A DNA stretch of 6,423 bases from Rhodospirillales bacterium. Lineage in GTDB: Bacteria; Pseudomonadota; Alphaproteobacteria; Acetobacterales; Acetobacteraceae. Positions 1 to 6,423 of this stretch are shown here, one piece after another. The DNA is taken from the NCBI GenBank assembly GCA_018971455.1, contig JAGXAV010000127.1, positions 1 through 6,423 on the forward strand, in the 5' to 3' direction. Position numbers and translations under genes: made by a program. A model generated the notes under the pieces. The model did no database searches, had not been told where the DNA came from, and saw only the letters and a program-made list of their open reading frames with translations. Position 1 is the first letter of the stretch. Every line of letters starts with the position of its first letter.

Positions 1-477
1 AACCATGTGCGCGAGCAGGCCCAGCAGCTTCTGCAGCAGAACTGGCACGATATCGGCGTCGAGATGAAGATCAAGAATATGCCGCCCGCGGTGATATGGG
101 GCGACTATTTCAACAAGTCCCAGTACGATTCCGTCATGGTCGGCGAGGATTTCATGACCGGGCCGGATCCGGATGTCTCGCAGTTCTTCCTCAGCACCGC
201 CATCCCGGCCAAGGGTGGGGCAGGGCAGAATACGATGGAGTATGCGAACCCGGAGGTGGACAAGCTGCTGCTGGGAGCGGCAACGACTTTCGATCGCGCC
301 GTCAGGCAGAAGAATTACTGGCAGGCGGCCGAGATCATCCGGCAGGACATGCCGCTGCTGCCGATCTTCCAGTACGCCACGGTTGAGGGCACAAAGAAGG
401 GCCTGGTCGGCTACGCGCCGAGCGTCTACGTGTCCGTCAACACGTGGAATGTGAACACATGGTACTGGGCGACCTGA
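1..477 (+). CDS. ABC transporter substrate-binding protein, family 5 (SBP_bac_5), C-terminal part
   Basis: This is the last 158 residues of a periplasmic solute-binding protein for a Dpp/Opp-type importer; the reading frame is open at position 1, so the start, signal peptide and about two thirds of the protein lie upstream. It ends at TGA 475-477. The visible part has the typical end of family 5 binding proteins: QQNWHDIGVEMKIK, the PDPDVSQFF stretch, YANPEVDKLL, a helix with YWQAAEIIRQDMPLLPIFQY, and a Trp/Tyr-rich tail ending WNVNTWYWAT. In this family the protein catches a peptide or similar solute (nickel, opines, glycans and others also occur) and hands it to the two permeases. The permease and ATPase genes follow directly, which supports the role. 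The substrate cannot be predicted from the C-terminal lobe. A GTG at position 7 is only an internal Val codon, not a start. Confidence 0.93.
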   Translation, partial: NHVREQAQQLLQQNWHDIGVEMKIKNMPPAVIWGDYFNKSQYDSVMVGEDFMTGPDPDVSQFFLSTAIPAKGGAGQNTMEYANPEVDKLLLGAATTFDRAVRQKNYWQAAEIIRQDMPLLPIFQYATVEGTKKGLVGYAPSVYVSVNTWNVNTWYWAT

Positions 478-478
478 C

Positions 479-490
479 GGCGCGAGCGCC
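479..490 (+). other. small GC hairpin just after the binding-protein stop codon
   Basis: GGCG at 479-482 pairs with CGCC at 487-490 around a CGAG loop, two bases after the TGA. It is only 4 bp and could be chance in GC-rich DNA. It lies directly before the much stronger hairpin at 498-531 and might stack with it in the mRNA. Confidence 0.3.
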
Positions 491-497
491 AATGAGA

Positions 498-531
498 GCA
501 TGCGGGATGGCGGTGCCGCCATTCCGCATGC
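498..531 (+). promoter_or_regulatory. strong intercistronic hairpin between binding-protein and permease genes
   Basis: The arm GCATGCGGGATGGCGG (498-513) pairs with CCGCCATTCCGCATGC (516-531): 16 consecutive pairs, 15 Watson-Crick and one G-U (506/523), with TG at the tip, so the last pair or two probably open to make a loop. No run of T follows (CAGAATAAC), so it does not look like a full intrinsic terminator. Hairpins at this place, after the binding-protein gene and before the permease genes, are known in other importers (for example after malE) to protect the upstream mRNA from 3' exonucleases. They raise the binding protein above the membrane subunits. That role here is inference; partial transcription termination is the alternative. 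Confidence 0.75.
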
Positions 532-557
532 CAGAATAACCCGGCAGGTACGGCGCG

Positions 558-1508
558 GTGAGCAGCTTCCTTCTTCGTCGTATGGCGCAATACCTGTTGC
601 TGCTCTGGCTGGTCTCGATCATCGGGTTCGCGGTGCTGCACCTCGCGCCCGGCGGACCGCTCGCGCAATTTACGCTGATCCCCGGCATGACGGCGGCGCA
701 GCTCAAGGTGATTGCGCACCAGATGGGGCTCGATCGGCCGTTGCCGGTGCAATACTGGGAGTGGTTCCGGCGCATGCTGGTTGGCGAGTGGGGGCGGTCC
801 TACCGCGATAGCCAGCCGGTGCTGTCCGTCATCGGCGCCCATCTTTGGCCAACCCTCGAGTTGATGGTGAGCTCGACCATCATCGCCCTTCTGCTCGGCA
901 CCTGGGTCGGCGTGCTGGGCGCCATTCGCCGCTATTCCGTGTTTGACTATCTCGCCACCGTCGGCGCCATGGTCGCGCTGTCGGTCCCCACCTTCTGGTT
1001 CGGCCTCGTGGTCATCTATATCTTTTCGGTCAAGCTGGCGTGGCTGCCACCTGGAAATCTTTACACAATCGGCGACGGGTCATTTCTCGACTACGCGCGG
1101 CACCTGATCGCGCCGTCGCTCGTCCTCGCCCTTGTCACGATCGCGATCTGGAGCCGCTACATGCGCGCCTCCATGCTCGAGGTCGTGAACCAGGATTATA
1201 TCCGCACCGCGCGCGCGAAGGGTGTGCCGGAACGCCGGGTGCTCATTCGCCACACCATCCGCAACGCGCTGCTGCCCATGATCACCATCGCCGGCCTGCA
1301 ACTGCCGACATTGCTGTCCGGAGCCCTGGTGACCGAGACCGTGTTCACCTGGCCCGGCATGGGGCGGCTGTTTCTGGATTCCATCGGCTACCGCGACTAT
1401 CCGGTGGTCATGGGAATTCTGATGTTCTCCGCGATCCTCGTGCTCATCGGGAACCTGCTTGCTGACGTGCTTTATGCGGTCGCCGATCCGCGCATCCGGC
1501 TCGATTGA
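558..1508 (+). CDS. ABC transporter permease, DppB/OppB-like
   Basis: This is an inner-membrane permease of the Dpp/Opp importer family, 316 residues, close to the usual length. About six membrane segments can be picked out: roughly residues 10-30, 100-122, 132-157, 181-203, 238-260 and 283-307, with the expected long periplasmic stretch after the first. The cytoplasmic EAA-type coupling loop that docks on the ATPases is at about 213-236, with RTARAKG followed by RHTIRNALLP. The C-terminal block with GALVTETVFTWPGMG and ending ADPRIRLD is characteristic of DppB-type subunits. The start is taken as GTG 558, preceded by AGG at 546-548. An ATG at 582 would remove eight residues (including two Arg) just before the first membrane helix, a less typical N-terminus. 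The gene lies 80 bases after the binding-protein gene and 12 before the second permease gene. Confidence 0.95.
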   Translation: MSSFLLRRMAQYLLLLWLVSIIGFAVLHLAPGGPLAQFTLIPGMTAAQLKVIAHQMGLDRPLPVQYWEWFRRMLVGEWGRSYRDSQPVLSVIGAHLWPTLELMVSSTIIALLLGTWVGVLGAIRRYSVFDYLATVGAMVALSVPTFWFGLVVIYIFSVKLAWLPPGNLYTIGDGSFLDYARHLIAPSLVLALVTIAIWSRYMRASMLEVVNQDYIRTARAKGVPERRVLIRHTIRNALLPMITIAGLQLPTLLSGALVTETVFTWPGMGRLFLDSIGYRDYPVVMGILMFSAILVLIGNLLADVLYAVADPRIRLD

Positions 1509-1511
1509 GGG
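1507..1511 (+). promoter_or_regulatory. ribosome binding site for the second permease gene
   Basis: GAGGG overlaps the stop codon of the first permease gene and sits nine bases before ATG 1521. It decides the start: the nearer ATG at 1513 is out of frame with the permease and too close to this site. Confidence 0.6.
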
Positions 1512-1520
1512 CATGATTGC

Positions 1521-2414
1521 ATGGCCGAAGCCGCACAGATCAGCACGAATGCTCCCATGACCTCATCCCGGCGGACGTACAACCGCGCCCTCGCCCGTTT
1601 TGTGCGCCACCGTCTGGCGTTGTTCGGCCTGGCGGCGATCGTCCTGCTGGTCCTGCTCTGCGCCGTCGGCCCGTATCTCTGGCCCTACAATGACCTTCGT
1701 ATCGACATCCGGCACCGCTTTGCCGAACCTTTTTCAGGGGCGCATATCTTCGGGGCCGATGAGCTTGGACGCGATCTGCTCGCGCGCCTCATGACGGCCG
1801 GGCGCGTGTCGCTCACCGTCGGATTCGCGGCCATGGCAATCAGCACCGTCATCGGAACGTTCATCGGAACAATTGCCGGATATTTCGGGGGAATTGTCGG
1901 CACGGCCCTGATGCGCTTCGTTGATGCCGTTCTGTGCTTTCCCTCGATCTTTTTGCTGCTGGCCCTGGCGGCGTTCGTGCAGCCCAACCTTCTGGCCATA
2001 ACACTGGTTATCGCAGCAACGGCATGGATGGAGGTGGCGCGCGTCGTCGAGGCGCAGATCCGTTCGTTGCGTGAGCGCGATTTTGCTGTCGCGGCCCAGG
2101 CACTGGGAGCCTCCGATGCGCACATCATGTTCCGCGAGCTGCTTCCGAATGCAATCGCCCCGATCGTTGTCGCATCGACGCTGAACGTCGCCCGGGCCAT
2201 CCTGCTGGAAGCCTATGTGAGCTACCTCGGCTACGGCATCCAACCGCCGACCCCGAGCTGGGGCAACATGCTGAACAATGCGCAGGAATATCTCTCCACC
2301 GCGCCCTGGCTCGCCTTGCTGCCCGGCCTGTTCATTACCCTTGCGGTGACCGGCTTCAACTTTGTGGGCGATGGGTTGCGCGACGCGCTCGATCCGCGGC
2401 TCGACCTTCCATGA
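1521..2414 (+). CDS. ABC transporter permease, DppC/OppC-like
   Basis: This is the second inner-membrane permease of the importer, 297 residues, normal for DppC-type subunits. It has a cytoplasmic N-terminal tail ending in [11 protein letters not shown], then a first membrane helix at about 33-55. The motif [13 protein letters not shown] (78-90) follows, matching the family's G-T-D-x-x-G-R-D signature. Further membrane segments lie at about 97-120, 136-154, 158-178, 211-233 and 263-285. The EAA coupling loop is at about 184-210 ([15 protein letters not shown], then [11 protein letters not shown]). The stretch [17 protein letters not shown] (235-251) is a DppC hallmark. It pairs with the DppB-like subunit to form the translocation path. 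Its stop codon overlaps the start of the first ATPase gene (ATGA, 2411-2414), which suggests coupled translation. Confidence 0.95.
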   Translation: MAEAAQISTNAPMTSSRRTYNRALARFVRHRLALFGLAAIVLLVLLCAVGPYLWPYNDLRIDIRHRFAEPFSGAHIFGADELGRDLLARLMTAGRVSLTVGFAAMAISTVIGTFIGTIAGYFGGIVGTALMRFVDAVLCFPSIFLLLALAAFVQPNLLAITLVIAATAWMEVARVVEAQIRSLRERDFAVAAQALGASDAHIMFRELLPNAIAPIVVASTLNVARAILLEAYVSYLGYGIQPPTPSWGNMLNNAQEYLSTAPWLALLPGLFITLAVTGFNFVGDGLRDALDPRLDLP

Positions 2415-3448
2415 GCGGTGTGCCCAACATGGAGAAGGGGGCCCTCCTCCAGGTAGAAGACCTCTCCGTACGCTTTCGCAGCGATGCCGGCACGGTGGCC
2501 GCACTGAATGGCGTGTCGTTCGCGGTTCGCCCGGGCGAAACCGTCGCACTCGTCGGTGAGTCCGGATCCGGCAAGAGCGTCACCAGCCTTGCCATCATGC
2601 GCCTTACCCCACCGCCACCCGGCTGCCTGGTCAGCGGGCGCGTGCTGCTGCGCGACGCAAACGGGCAGCCGCTCGATCTGCTGGCGCTGTCGCCCGAGAA
2701 AATGCGCGGCCTTCGCGGCGGCCGTATCTCGATGATCTTCCAGGAGCCGATGACCTCGCTCAACCCGGTCCTCACGGTTGGCGAGCAGATTGCCGAGGCA
2801 ATTTCCGTGCACAGGGGCGGCTCCCGCACCGCCGCGCTGGATGCCGCGGCCGAGCTGCTTGATCTGGTCGGCATTCCCGAACCACGCGCGCGCCTCGCCG
2901 CCTATCCGCACCATCTGTCGGGAGGCATGCGCCAGCGCGTGATGATCGCGATGGCGCTGTCCTGCGATCCGGCGCTCCTGATCGCCGATGAGCCGACCAC
3001 CGCACTCGACGTAACCGTGCAGGCCCAGATTCTGGATCTGCTGCGCCGGCTGCAACAGCGCACGGGCATGGCGGTGATCTTCATCACGCATAATCTCGGC
3101 GTGGTCGCGGAAATCGCCGATCGGGTGATGGTAATGTACGCTGGGCGCGTCGTCGAGCAGGGCACCAAGCATGTGCTGCTCCGCACGCCCTTGATGCCTT
3201 ACACCACCGGCCTGCTGCATTCCGTGCCGCGCCTGCGCATCGGCGGCGAGCGCGTCGCGCTTGAGGCGATCGCGGGAAACGTTCCTGATCCGACCAATCT
3301 TCCCCCGGGCTGCGCATTCACCCCACGTTGTGCGCATGTTCTGGCGGGGATGTGCGACACGCAGGTGCCGAGCCTGGACGAAGCCGCACCGGGCCATCTG
3401 GTGCGCTGCCTCCGCTGGCGAGAGCTCGCATCCGGGCAAGCCGCATGA
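2411..3448 (+). CDS. ABC transporter ATP-binding protein, DppD/OppD-like
   Basis: This cytoplasmic ATPase subunit of the importer has 345 residues. Motifs in order: Walker A GESGSGKS (49-56), Q-loop Gln111 in [14 protein letters not shown] signature LSGGMRQR (169-176), Walker B LLIADEP with D-loop TALD (189-200), and switch His227 in [10 protein letters not shown] (Asn follows the His where Asp is more usual). After the nucleotide-binding domain comes the oligopeptide-transporter C-terminal domain (oligo_HPY), with Cys301, Cys307, Cys315 and Cys333. This C-x5-C-x7-C-x17-C pattern resembles the cysteines that hold a [4Fe-4S] cluster in structurally studied Dpp/Opp ATPases. The start at ATG 2411 overlaps the preceding stop and has no clear ribosome site of its own, pointing to translational coupling; ATG 2429 (MEKGALLQ) is a possible alternative. 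It should pair with the next gene's product. Confidence 0.95.
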   Translation: MSGVPNMEKGALLQVEDLSVRFRSDAGTVAALNGVSFAVRPGETVALVGESGSGKSVTSLAIMRLTPPPPGCLVSGRVLLRDANGQPLDLLALSPEKMRGLRGGRISMIFQEPMTSLNPVLTVGEQIAEAISVHRGGSRTAALDAAAELLDLVGIPEPRARLAAYPHHLSGGMRQRVMIAMALSCDPALLIADEPTTALDVTVQAQILDLLRRLQQRTGMAVIFITHNLGVVAEIADRVMVMYAGRVVEQGTKHVLLRTPLMPYTTGLLHSVPRLRIGGERVALEAIAGNVPDPTNLPPGCAFTPRCAHVLAGMCDTQVPSLDEAAPGHLVRCLRWRELASGQAA

Positions 3449-4446
3449 GCGTCGGGGCCGAGACGATTCTTGAAGTCCTGGAACTGCGAAAATGGTTCTC
3501 GGTTGGCGGCGGCGTTCTCTCCGGCGCCAAGAGTACACTGAAGGCTGTGGACGGCGTCTCCTTCAGCATCAACCGCGGCGAGATCCTCGGCCTTGTCGGC
3601 GAATCCGGATCGGGCAAGACGAGCGTTGGCCGCACCATCCTCCGCCTCGCCGAGCCCACGGGCGGCACGATCCGGTTCCGCGGCCAGGACATCACGCACA
3701 TCTCCCGCGGCGCATTGCGGTCGATCCGGCCCAAGATGCAATTGGTGTTTCAGGACCCGTTCGCCTCGCTCAATCCACGCATGACGGTCGGCCGCATTGT
3801 CGGCGCTCCGCTGATGATCCACGAGCCGGGCCTCGGTCGGGCCGAGCGCGCGCGCCGCGTCGGGGAGATGTTGCAGACCGTCGGCCTCTCGCCGGGACAT
3901 GCGGAGCGCTATCCGCACGAATTCTCCGGCGGTCAGAGACAGCGCGTCGGCATTGCCCGGGCCCTCATGCTCGCACCGGAATTCCTGGTTGCCGACGAAC
4001 CGGTCTCGGCCCTCGATGTGTCGATCCAGGCGCAGATCATCAACCTGCTGCTCGACCTGCGGGCGCGGCTTTCCCTTGCCATCCTCTTCATATCGCACGA
4101 TCTGGCGGTGGTTGGTCATGTCTGCGACCGCGTGGCCGTCATGTATCTGGGCCGCCTGGTGGAGACGGCGGCAACCGCCGAGTTGTTTGCCAACCCGCGC
4201 CATCCCTACACGGAGGCGCTGTTCTCCGCCGCGCCCGACCCCGACCCGGAGATCAAACGCACCCGCGTCATCCTCACCGGCGACATTCCCAGCCCGATCA
4301 ATCCGCCGACAGGCTGCGTGTTCCGCACCCGTTGCCGCTACGCACTGCCCGCCTGTGCCGAGGCCGTCCCGCCGCTCCGGACCGTCGGCCCGGGTCACCA
4401 ATCCGCGTGCATCCGCGACGACCTCTCCCTGCAACCGGCGATCTAG
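3445..4446 (+). CDS. ABC transporter ATP-binding protein, DppF/OppF-like
   Basis: This is the second ATPase of the importer, 333 residues from ATG 3445. The frame is open further upstream, but the ATGA overlap with the preceding stop and the family length favour this start. Motifs in order: Walker A GESGSGKT (52-59), Q-loop Gln103 in VFQDPFASLNP, signature FSGGQRQR (160-167), Walker B FLVADEP with D-loop SALD (180-191), and switch His218 in ISHDLAVVGH. FQDP and HPYTEALFSA are typical of DppF/OppF. The C-terminal domain has Cys291, Cys297, Cys304 and Cys322 (C-x5-C-x6-C-x17-C), so a second [4Fe-4S] site is likely by family comparison. It is a paralogue of the previous gene product, and the two would form a heterodimer under the two permeases. 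It is the last gene of the operon, ending at TAG 4444-4446. Confidence 0.95.
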   Translation: MSVGAETILEVLELRKWFSVGGGVLSGAKSTLKAVDGVSFSINRGEILGLVGESGSGKTSVGRTILRLAEPTGGTIRFRGQDITHISRGALRSIRPKMQLVFQDPFASLNPRMTVGRIVGAPLMIHEPGLGRAERARRVGEMLQTVGLSPGHAERYPHEFSGGQRQRVGIARALMLAPEFLVADEPVSALDVSIQAQIINLLLDLRARLSLAILFISHDLAVVGHVCDRVAVMYLGRLVETAATAELFANPRHPYTEALFSAAPDPDPEIKRTRVILTGDIPSPINPPTGCVFRTRCRYALPACAEAVPPLRTVGPGHQSACIRDDLSLQPAI

Positions 4447-4494
4447 CTGCGACAGACTGGCGGCCCGAAACGATCCCAGCCGAAGCGGCTTGCG
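4447..4494. other. 48-base convergent gap with a weak hairpin
   Basis: This gap separates the stop codons of the last ATPase gene and the VIT-VWA gene, which face each other. Its only visible structure is AGCCG (4478-4482) and CGGCT (4486-4490) around an AAG loop, a 5-bp stem readable on both strands. No T-run follows on either strand, so I do not call an intrinsic terminator. Transcripts may end through Rho or run into the opposite gene. Confidence 0.35.
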
Positions 4495-6423
4495 CTACAG
4501 CCCCAACGCGGTCGCGGCGCGCTTCACCGCCTCGGGATCGAGACCCTCAAGCACCGATCGTGCAATCCGCGCCGCGGACCGCTTCCACATGCCGAGCGAT
4601 TGCGCCATGAGCGCCAACACGATGGCCGCCGGGTTGCGCCCGGGTCCGCACAGCGCCAGCACCTCAGGACGTGTCGCCGCTTTCAGCACGCTGTCGGCGA
4701 TCTCGGCGGGCAATTGACCCAGCTCGCCTCGGCGCAGTCCTTCGGGATCACGCGCCCAGTCAATGCGCGCCGCAAGGGCGGCAAGAGGTGGAGCTGCCAC
4801 CTCCGCAGCGATGTGACGGAGGAACGACAGAGATTCCGGAACCGTCGGCACCATCGGCGCACGGATCGATGCCATCATCCCGGACAACGTTCCAGCAACG
4901 GGAGGGGCCAGGCGATATGCCATACCCCCACTGCGTGCGGCCGGTTCCATCAGCGCGATCTTGCGCTGAACAGGTAACCCTTCCTGAACCGCGCCGGCTT
5001 CGTCGACCAAGACCAGGCTTGTCAGATGGCAGACAATACCATGATCGGCCGCGACCGTCGCCGCCTGCTCTTCCGGCAATCCGGGCAATGCGACCGCCGC
5101 GGCCAGAGCGCCGATGGCCTGATCGAGGGCGGAAGGCGCAATCGTTGTCCGCTCCTGAGACCACTCGGCAGTCACCAGCGCCCCGCCGATGAAAGTCGAG
5201 GTCCTGCCGAGCGGCCAAGAGGTGTTTGCAAAATCCAGCGCCGGCCGCCGCGCGGAGGCGATAGCGGACTGCACCGCGCCGGCAGGATCGTCTTCTCCGG
5301 TCACGAGGAATATCTCGCCGCCGGTAAGTGCCGCGAGACGACCGACATTGGCCTCCAGCGCGTCGTCGCCCACCAGGACCACCGTGAACCGCCGCCCGGT
5401 ATTGGCAAGCGCCTGAACGTCGAGCGCATGGCTCAGCCCGTCGGTGACGAGAATGATTTCCCGCGCCGACGAATTGCTGAGGACCGTGGCGAGCGCGCCG
5501 CCGATCTCGGTTCCGCCCGCGGGGTCTTCCAACCGGCCGACATCTTCTGCCAACGGGATATCCGGTCCCGAGATGCGCTGACAGGAATTGTCAAACTGCC
5601 ACAGCTCAACCCGGTCGCGTGGCTTGAGCGCCAACGCTGCCTTGACGAGGCCGGCCTTGACCGCCTGATGCTTGGTGAATTCTCCCATCACGCCTTGCAG
5701 TGACGTGCCGTCTGCCATCGAGCCGGATCGGTCGACGAGCACGGCAGCCGCAATGTCGACGTCGCCCACAGCATCGGGCGCCACAGTCACCGTGACAATC
5801 CGTCCGTCAGCCGCGCGGCCTCGGCGTGCTCCCCAGATGTCGCCCGAGACCTCGATATCAACCGGGGCATTGAGCCGCAGCCTGGTCTTCCCCTCGGCCA
5901 GGCCTCGCACCCTGGCATTGACGCCCTCTGCGTCGACCTCGATCTCCGCCTCATGACTCACACGCGGCGACGTGACGAGGTCGTCGGCATCGCTGAACGG
6001 CGAGCAGCCATAGACGTCGCCCAGAGTGACCGGGATGCGCAGCAGCGCCTTGCCCGCGCCTTGCGGTGCCAATGGCAGGATCCAGCTATGGCTGACCGTG
6101 ATCTCTTCGCCCGGCGGAATGTGGGTGACAGACAGCATGTGGACGCCGCGCACCAGCTCTTCGTGCAGGATCGCGGTCTTCCCTTCGTCGACCGCGCGCT
6201 CGTACGTCTCCCGTGCCTCCATGCGCGCTTGGGCTCGGGCCAACAGCTGGCGTTCGCCGATCTGAGCCGAGAGCCGGCAAAGCGTTGCATGGACCGGGAC
6301 CGGGAAGGTGATCGTCGCCTCGATCGAACTCTCCTCGCCATTGCGGAATTGCTGTTCGCGGGTGACGAGCGCCAATCCGCCGCGGACAAGAACCCGTATC
6401 CGCTCACCGACGAGTGGGATCCT
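4495..6423 (-). CDS. VIT domain and von Willebrand factor A (VWA) domain protein, 5'-incomplete
   Basis: 642 residues are visible, ending at TAG (4497-4495); the frame stays open to the window edge. A TTG at 6375 is a possible start, but the residues before it (PLVGERIRVLVRGG) look like the first strands of the VIT domain, so the true start is probably outside. Numbering from the edge, the VIT domain covers about 1-120, with EQQFRNGEE, IEATITFPVPVHA, YERAVDEGKTA and HIPPGEEITVSHSW. The VWA domain covers about 220-390 with a complete metal site: Asp231, Ser233 and Ser235 (VLVDRSGSM), Thr305 (GGTEIGGAL) and Asp328 (ILVTDG). HGIVCHLTSLVLVDE near 461-475 is usual in these proteins. The rest, to about 642, is Ala-rich, probably helical and unassigned. 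No membrane anchor or LPxTG motif is seen at the C-terminus. Intact VWA sites bind Mg and protein partners; the partner and process are unknown. It faces the transporter operon and is probably unrelated to it. Confidence 0.9.
   Translation of the reverse strand, partial: RIPLVGERIRVLVRGGLALVTREQQFRNGEESSIEATITFPVPVHATLCRLSAQIGERQLLARAQARMEARETYERAVDEGKTAILHEELVRGVHMLSVTHIPPGEEITVSHSWILPLAPQGAGKALLRIPVTLGDVYGCSPFSDADDLVTSPRVSHEAEIEVDAEGVNARVRGLAEGKTRLRLNAPVDIEVSGDIWGARRGRAADGRIVTVTVAPDAVGDVDIAAAVLVDRSGSMADGTSLQGVMGEFTKHQAVKAGLVKAALALKPRDRVELWQFDNSCQRISGPDIPLAEDVGRLEDPAGGTEIGGALATVLSNSSAREIILVTDGLSHALDVQALANTGRRFTVVLVGDDALEANVGRLAALTGGEIFLVTGEDDPAGAVQSAIASARRPALDFANTSWPLGRTSTFIGGALVTAEWSQERTTIAPSALDQAIGALAAAVALPGLPEEQAATVAADHGIVCHLTSLVLVDEAGAVQEGLPVQRKIALMEPAARSGGMAYRLAPPVAGTLSGMMASIRAPMVPTVPESLSFLRHIAAEVAAPPLAALAARIDWARDPEGLRRGELGQLPAEIADSVLKAATRPEVLALCGPGRNPAAIVLALMAQSLGMWKRSAARIARSVLEGLDPEAVKRAATALGL

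Noticed and set aside
498..531. Reading the intercistronic hairpin as a rho-independent terminator.
   Set aside because: No T-run follows the stem, and the downstream genes belong to the same transporter.
3328..3444. An upstream ATG that would add 39 residues to the DppF-like ATPase.
   Set aside because: The added segment lies in the coding region of the preceding ATPase, has no family similarity that I can see, and the ATGA start at 3445 gives the normal N-terminus.
2551..3625. Repeated DNA segments shared by the two ATPase genes around Walker A.
   Set aside because: The similarity is explained by paralogous, conserved protein motifs, not by a mobile or tandem repeat.
2231..4434. Long antisense frames on the minus strand opposite the ATPase genes (2231-3538, 435 residues; 3199-4434, 411 residues).
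   Set aside because: They lie opposite genes with full, in-order ABC ATPase motifs, are rich in Arg/His/Gln/Ala, and show no domain or ribosome site. Open antisense frames are expected at this GC content.
3492..4610. A 372-residue plus-strand frame overlapping the DppF-like gene in another register.
   Set aside because: It is an Arg/Pro/His-rich shadow frame without recognisable motifs, and it runs past the real stop into the opposite-strand VIT-VWA gene.
6417..6422. GGATCC palindrome at the right edge as a clone or insertion boundary.
   Set aside because: The same hexamer also occurs near 166 and 2565 inside genes, and the reading frame continues through it, so it is most likely chance.
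4498..6423. VIT-VWA protein as a sortase-anchored surface protein.
   Set aside because: The C-terminus (ending KRAATALGL) has no LPxTG-like motif, hydrophobic anchor or basic tail.

Overview
The window reads as ordinary GC-rich chromosome of a Gram-negative bacterium. An alphaproteobacterium of the rhizobial type is most likely, judging from the strong G/C third-position bias and the style of the transporter proteins; this is inference, because no taxonomic marker such as an rRNA gene is present. Coding density is very high: the only gene-free stretches are 80, 12 and 48 bases long.

Positions 1-4446 (+ strand) hold most of one Dpp/Opp-type ABC importer operon in its standard order. It comprises the C-terminal part of a family 5 extracellular solute-binding protein (start lies before the window), a DppB-like permease, a DppC-like permease, a DppD-like ATPase and a DppF-like ATPase. 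The binding protein would capture the solute in the periplasm. The two permeases form the membrane channel, and the two different ATPases power transport from the cytoplasm. Both ATPases carry full nucleotide-binding motifs and a C-terminal four-cysteine pattern of the kind that holds a [4Fe-4S] cluster in this family. The last three genes are joined by ATGA stop/start overlaps. Between the binding-protein gene and the first permease gene lies a strong 16-bp hairpin without a T-tract, well placed to make the binding protein more abundant than the membrane parts. The substrate (peptide, opine, sugar or other) cannot be told from this sequence.

Positions 4495-6423 (- strand) hold a VIT-VWA protein that converges on the transporter operon. 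Its reading frame stays open to the right edge, so its true start is outside the window. It has a VIT domain, a VWA domain with all metal-coordinating (MIDAS) residues, and a long C-terminal region that I cannot assign. Nothing ties it functionally to the transporter apart from position.

I found no RNA genes, mobile elements, CRISPR arrays or phage genes. I see no convincing new system here. The items most worth a second look are the intercistronic hairpin, the unassigned C-terminal region of the VIT-VWA protein, and the paired iron-sulfur motifs.
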